Shown in pieces: positions 31,775 to 35,755 of a stretch of 35,755 nt of DNA. A program made the translations under genes and the position numbers. The notes under the pieces are model-generated. The model did not search any database. It was not told where the DNA came from and saw only the letters and a program-made list of their open reading frames with translations. The number at the start of each line of letters is the position of its first letter. Position 1 is the stretch's first letter. Origin of the DNA: Candidatus Segatella violae (GTDB taxonomy: Bacteria > Bacteroidota > Bacteroidia > Bacteroidales > Bacteroidaceae); assembly GCA_002440225.1 (NCBI GenBank), contig DJSH01000026.1:1-35755 (forward strand). Direction: 5' to 3'.

Positions 31775-32734
31775 ATGATGAAGAAAACTGATATTTTTAA
31801 TGATGAAAGCTTACAGAATGACATCCAGGACTTGGCTGCCATTGAACAAGCTATAATACGCAAGAAGTGCCCTTTGCCCGACTTGAATGCCGAGTTGGAG
31901 AAGATTGTTGGCACGGAAGAAGCCGCATCTGCTGATACTGGACATCGTGCGGTGTTGCGAACTTTGTTCTCTGCGGTGGTGGGGGCGGCTGCCATGTTGG
32001 CAATCGTCTTCGTTTGGCAATGGACTCAGAACAATCTTGGTAAGGCTTCGGAAGGAGTTGTGGCGATGAATGCTAGCCATGACGGAGGAATGGCAACCAT
32101 TCAGACGGCAGAAGGTGAAATGATAACGCTTACCCTTGCCGACGGCACGGAAGTGAAACTCAATAGCAATAGCAAACTTACTTATCCACACCAGTTTAAG
32201 GGGAAGGAACGTATGATTCAACTCGAAGGCGAGGCTTTCTTCAAGGTAAAACATGATGCCCATCGACCTTTTGTGGTTGAGGCTGGTGGCGTATTGACCA
32301 AGGATTTAGGTACCTCTTTTAATATATCAGCGTACATAGGCAGCGACTGCAAGGTAACCTTGGTGGAAGGAAAGGTGGAAGTGATGCAGAAGAACAACGA
32401 TGCACATGCTCCGATAGTATTGGCTCCAGGACAGCAATATTCTTTGTTGCTCCATCAGACTAATCTTGAGAAGGTAAAAACTGTGGATACGGAGGAAACT
32501 ACGGCTTGGGCTGATGGCGTACTCTACTTTCACGACCAGACTTTGGAATATATAGTGCATGGTATTGCCGATTATTATCAGGTGAAAGCGTTGTTTAAGA
32601 ATCAACGTGCCAAACTATTGCATCTCGATTTCTCTATGGATAAGACGGAGTCTCTGGAAGAAACGGTAGGATTGTTAAACGAATTTGGCATCGCCAAAGT
32701 TTCCGCAAAAGGTGGCTACATCGTAGTGGAATAA
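31775..32734 (+). CDS. FecR-family anti-sigma factor
   Basis: 319 aa. The N-terminal cytoplasmic part (1-60) would hold the sigma factor. One membrane helix (about 64-86, LFSAVVGAAAMLAIVFVW) follows, then a periplasmic FecR domain (about 105-200: TLADGTEVKLNSNSKLTYP, HRPFVVEAGGVLTKDLG). A C-terminal DUF4974/STN-like domain (about 250-319) ends the protein. It is expected to release the sigma factor when the SusC-like receptor signals. It lies 59 nt after the sigma gene with a candidate sigma-dependent promoter between them, which predicts positive feedback. Confidence 0.92.
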   Translation: MMKKTDIFNDESLQNDIQDLAAIEQAIIRKKCPLPDLNAELEKIVGTEEAASADTGHRAVLRTLFSAVVGAAAMLAIVFVWQWTQNNLGKASEGVVAMNASHDGGMATIQTAEGEMITLTLADGTEVKLNSNSKLTYPHQFKGKERMIQLEGEAFFKVKHDAHRPFVVEAGGVLTKDLGTSFNISAYIGSDCKVTLVEGKVEVMQKNNDAHAPIVLAPGQQYSLLLHQTNLEKVKTVDTEETTAWADGVLYFHDQTLEYIVHGIADYYQVKALFKNQRAKLLHLDFSMDKTESLEETVGLLNEFGIAKVSAKGGYIVVE

Positions 32735-32786
32735 AAGAAGGCTGATGTAAGAAAAATAACTTTTTTCATGATTTATTGAAAGTAGA

Positions 32787-32815
32787 TGTTACCGATTTGC
32801 TTTCAAATACGTATT
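32787..32815 (+). promoter_or_regulatory. Candidate ECF-sigma promoter upstream of the SusC-like gene
   Basis: TGTTACC (32787-32793), a 16-nt spacer, then CGTATT (32810-32815), 41 nt before the start codon. Same boxes and spacing as 31723-31751; the spacers differ. Confidence 0.65.
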
Positions 32816-32856
32816 TTTAGTGTTAACAGTAACACAAACGATAAAAAGAGAGAATT

Positions 32857-35755
32857 ATGAAAGAAGTTAGAAATGTATTCATGCTTGTCATCTTGGGTCT
32901 ATGGATGGCATTGCCTGTAGGGGCGCAGAATGCAAAGGGTGGCATCACGATGTCGCTCGTCAATGAGTCTTTGGCTTCTGCCTTGCGAAAGGTTCAGCAG
33001 AAGTCTGATTACAAGGTGAGCTTTGTGGTAGAAGACGTGAAGCCTTATTCTACCACTGTTCATCTGAAGAATGCTTCGGCACCTGCTGCCGTGAAGCAAA
33101 TCTTGCAGGGTAAGCCTTTTGCTTGCTCGGTAAGTGGGAAGTTTATTACTGTCAAGAAGGTCTATCAATCAAAAACATCTGCTGCTACAACAAGCAAGGG
33201 AGATGACATTCGCCATTTGTCTGGTACCATCACCGATGAGGATGGCGAACCGATGATTGGCGCTTCTGTTACGGTGCCTGGCAGCCCTTATGGTACGGTA
33301 ACGGATGTAGATGGCCATTTCGAGTTTTACATTCCGAAAGATTGTCATGAGGTAACTGTCTCTTATGTGGGTATGAACGACCAAAAGGTAAAGGTATCGG
33401 GCAAGGACAACCTAAAGATAGCCATGTCGGAGAACAAGACCGTGCTTGGTGAGGTAGTGGTAACTGGTTATCAGACCATTTCCAAAGAACGTGCCACGGG
33501 TGCCTTCACCAAGGTTACTGCCGACGAACTGAAGGATAAGCGATTGAGCAACCTCTCCACCGTCTTGGCTGGCGAGGTGGCAGGTTATAATGATGGTATG
33601 ATTCGTGGTGTCACCACCATGAATGCTTCCACCTCTCCTCTCTATGTCATTGATGGCTTTCCTGTGGAGAAAACCAAGCTGACAGGAAATGGCAATGAAA
33701 TAGAGGAAGACTTGCCCGACTTGAATATGGATGATATCGAGAGCATCACCGTATTGAAGGATGCTGCCGCAGCCTCTATCTATGGTGCTCGTGCGGCAAA
33801 TGGTGTCATCGTCATCACTACCAAGAAGTCGGCAGCCAAAGGAAAGACCAATGTCTCCTTCAACGCCTCGCTCACTTGGCATCCTTATTCTTATTATACA
33901 AAAAATCTCGCCAATTCTGCTCTTGTTGTAGATTTGGAGAAGGAATGGGCTGCGCAGAATCCCAATCTTGTGGGTGATGGAGCCAAGGAGTATGCCAAGA
34001 ATATGTTGGATGAGAATATCTATCCTAGCTCAGGCATCCGCTCTATCTTGAATTATTATGCGGGCAATATCTCGGAGAGCGATATGAACAATACGCTTAG
34101 TAGATTGGCAGGCAAGGGTTACAACTATTATAAGCAGGTGGAGAAATACGCCAAGCGTGATGAACTCTATCAGCAGTATAATATGAATATTGTCAATAAT
34201 TCGGTCAATAATCTCTTCAAGGCATCTGTTACTTACAAGTATGATACCCAGTCGAACAAGTATGCCAATGACCAGTCTCTAGGCTTGAACTTGACCAATA
34301 CCACTCATTTTACCAAGTGGCTTTCACTCGATCTGGGTGCTTACTTCAAGATTGGCGAGGACAAGAACCAAAATTATGATGCCTTGTCGCCTGGTTATTC
34401 CGTGTTGCCTTACGATGATTTGGTCAATGCGGATGGCACGTACTATACGAAGCCAATGGAGGAAAGATACAGCAAGAGCAATATGGCCATCTATAATCAG
34501 TATGGACTTTATCGCATGGACATCACGCCGATGGAGGAGCTGAACCGACAAATAACTACCAATAAAGAATTGGCTCTGCGCACATTCGCTCGATTGAATC
34601 TCCAGTTGTTTCCTTTCTTGAAGTATTCCGCTTCCTTCCAATATGAGCGTGCTTCTTATAGAGGAGAGTCTTTGGCGGACAAGGCTTCCTCATACGTACG
34701 TAGCGTAGTAAACAACTATGCTGTGGCAGATGGCGACAATTCTGTGAATTATATGATTCCTTATGGTGATATTATGGTTCGCTCTGACCAATATACCTCT
34801 GCTTACAATTTCCGTCAGCAGTTGAGTTTCGACAAAACATTCAAGGATATTCATAGTGTTACCGCCATCTTGGGTACGGAGACGATTCAAAACAAACAGG
34901 AACTGCATCGCAATCGCTTGTTCAATTACGACTCGCAGATGTTGACATCCAGCATGGTGAACAATGCCGACTTGCTGCAGGGTGTAGCAGGTGTCCTTGG
35001 CTACAACTCGATGTATGAGAGTGATTTGGCTGCATCTTATGAGAATGTGAACCGTTATGTATCGGTGTATGGCAACGCTGCTTACACTTACGATGACCGT
35101 TATAGCGTGACAGGTAGTTTGCGTTGGGATCGTTCCAATCTTTGGGGTACCAGTTCCAAGTATCAGAACAAGCCTATCTGGTCGGTAGGTGCCAGCTGGA
35201 TTATCAGCAAGGAGAAATTCTTCCATGTAGATTGGGTCAACTACTTGAAGCTTCGTATCTCTGATGGTATTGCCGGTAACGTATCCAAGAACTCGGCTCC
35301 TTATATGGTAGCGAGCTATAGTAACAATGGTCATGTGGGCGGTACCCAAGGCTATGTGCAATCTCGTGCCAATCCTTATTTGAGTTGGGAGAAGACCAAT
35401 ACATTCAATATCGGAATCGACTTCGCCCTCTTCAAGAATCGCCTCAATGGTACTATCGAATATTATAACAAGAAGGGTACCGACCTCTTGGCTTCCACCA
35501 TGGGCGTTCCTACCGAGGGCTGGGGCTATAGCACCTATACCATTAACAATGGTGAGATGTACAACCGTGGTGTGGAAATCTCCCTGAATGGTGAGATTCT
35601 CCGTACCAAGGATTTCTCTTGGAGGGCTAATATGACCTATGCTTATAATAAGAATAAGGTGACATACGTGAATGTGAAGGCGCCGATGTATATTCTCCAG
35701 TTGGATTATCCATCTGCCTACCCAATCATCGGCAACGAGTATAATGCCATCTATG
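32857..35755 (+). CDS. SusC/RagA-type TonB-linked outer-membrane receptor with STN domain (3' end cut off)
   Basis: 966 codons are visible and the frame is open at the window end. A signal peptide (MKEVRNVFMLVILGLWMALP) is followed by an STN signalling domain (about 35-105, ASALRKVQQKSDYKVSFVVE). Next comes a carboxypeptidase-D-regulatory-like domain (about 120-200, ITDEDGEPMIGASVTV). The plug has the SusC hallmark SPLYVIDGFPVE and IYGARAANGVIVITTKK, and beta-barrel strands follow. The STN domain marks it as a signal-transducing receptor that contacts FecR. A SusD partner would be expected just past the window. The substrate (glycan or peptide) cannot be told. Start supported by AAAAAGAGAGAA before the ATG. 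Confidence 0.93.
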   Translation, partial: MKEVRNVFMLVILGLWMALPVGAQNAKGGITMSLVNESLASALRKVQQKSDYKVSFVVEDVKPYSTTVHLKNASAPAAVKQILQGKPFACSVSGKFITVKKVYQSKTSAATTSKGDDIRHLSGTITDEDGEPMIGASVTVPGSPYGTVTDVDGHFEFYIPKDCHEVTVSYVGMNDQKVKVSGKDNLKIAMSENKTVLGEVVVTGYQTISKERATGAFTKVTADELKDKRLSNLSTVLAGEVAGYNDGMIRGVTTMNASTSPLYVIDGFPVEKTKLTGNGNEIEEDLPDLNMDDIESITVLKDAAAASIYGARAANGVIVITTKKSAAKGKTNVSFNASLTWHPYSYYTKNLANSALVVDLEKEWAAQNPNLVGDGAKEYAKNMLDENIYPSSGIRSILNYYAGNISESDMNNTLSRLAGKGYNYYKQVEKYAKRDELYQQYNMNIVNNSVNNLFKASVTYKYDTQSNKYANDQSLGLNLTNTTHFTKWLSLDLGAYFKIGEDKNQNYDALSPGYSVLPYDDLVNADGTYYTKPMEERYSKSNMAIYNQYGLYRMDITPMEELNRQITTNKELALRTFARLNLQLFPFLKYSASFQYERASYRGESLADKASSYVRSVVNNYAVADGDNSVNYMIPYGDIMVRSDQYTSAYNFRQQLSFDKTFKDIHSVTAILGTETIQNKQELHRNRLFNYDSQMLTSSMVNNADLLQGVAGVLGYNSMYESDLAASYENVNRYVSVYGNAAYTYDDRYSVTGSLRWDRSNLWGTSSKYQNKPIWSVGASWIISKEKFFHVDWVNYLKLRISDGIAGNVSKNSAPYMVASYSNNGHVGGTQGYVQSRANPYLSWEKTNTFNIGIDFALFKNRLNGTIEYYNKKGTDLLASTMGVPTEGWGYSTYTINNGEMYNRGVEISLNGEILRTKDFSWRANMTYAYNKNKVTYVNVKAPMYILQLDYPSAYPIIGNEYNAIY

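Overview
The window reads as a chromosomal stretch of a gut Bacteroidales bacterium, most likely Prevotellaceae (Segatella/Prevotella copri-like). This rests on promoters of the Bacteroidetes type (TTTG, about 20 nt, TAnnTTTG), a SusC/RagA receptor with an N-terminal STN domain behind an ECF sigma/FecR pair, the dxs-trkA-trkH gene order and GYF/DUF4339 proteins. The species is an inference; there is no rRNA or tRNA here to confirm it.

Layout. (1) 1-7.2 kb is AT-rich accessory DNA: three ATP-binding proteins of the AAA_14/DUF4143 or ATPase_2/DUF234 type (the first cut by the window edge), a zinc-ribbon protein, an ORF6N/PLD protein, an exported TonB-domain protein and two gene remnants. (2) 7.2-13.4 kb holds two small lipoproteins and a tight six-gene operon (zinc ribbon/TerB-like, small membrane coiled coil, SPFH-GYF, GYF, membrane protein, large unknown). 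It is preceded by a structured RNA or leader that ends in a terminator-like stem. (3) 13.6-17 kb holds a fourth ATPase, a divergent small unknown gene and a membrane Ser/Thr kinase. (4) 17.1-24.8 kb is more GC-rich: a lactate permease, an EamA exporter, an acyl-CoA ligase-like enzyme, a two-gene AAA ATPase + DUF4435 (TOPRIM) pair resembling the PARIS defence system, and mannose-6-phosphate isomerase. (5) 24.9-29.6 kb is a dxs-trkA-trkH operon. (6) 29.8-35.8 kb is a secreted C1 peptidase overlapping an ECF sigma gene, then FecR anti-sigma and a SusC-like receptor running off the end.

Most notable patterns. Each of the four AAA_14/DUF234-type ATPase genes has its own short repeat array or perfect inverted repeat at its promoter. 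Array periods are exact (22 nt, six copies; 23 nt, six copies), and a 23-nt array with no adjacent gene of its type sits beside the third ATPase. Five intergenic hairpins share one stem (TCAGATGGGGAC). Three of them end accessory genes with a U-tract, a fourth is degenerate, and the fifth ends the lactate permease. The ECF sigma pair has two matching candidate promoters (TGTTACC-N16-CGTATT) ahead of fecR and susC. A REP-like palindrome lies in frame inside the lactate permease gene, and another separates the two defence-like genes.

The sigma/FecR/SusC set probably works as one trans-envelope signalling unit. The SPFH operon probably works at the membrane, but its function is not known.
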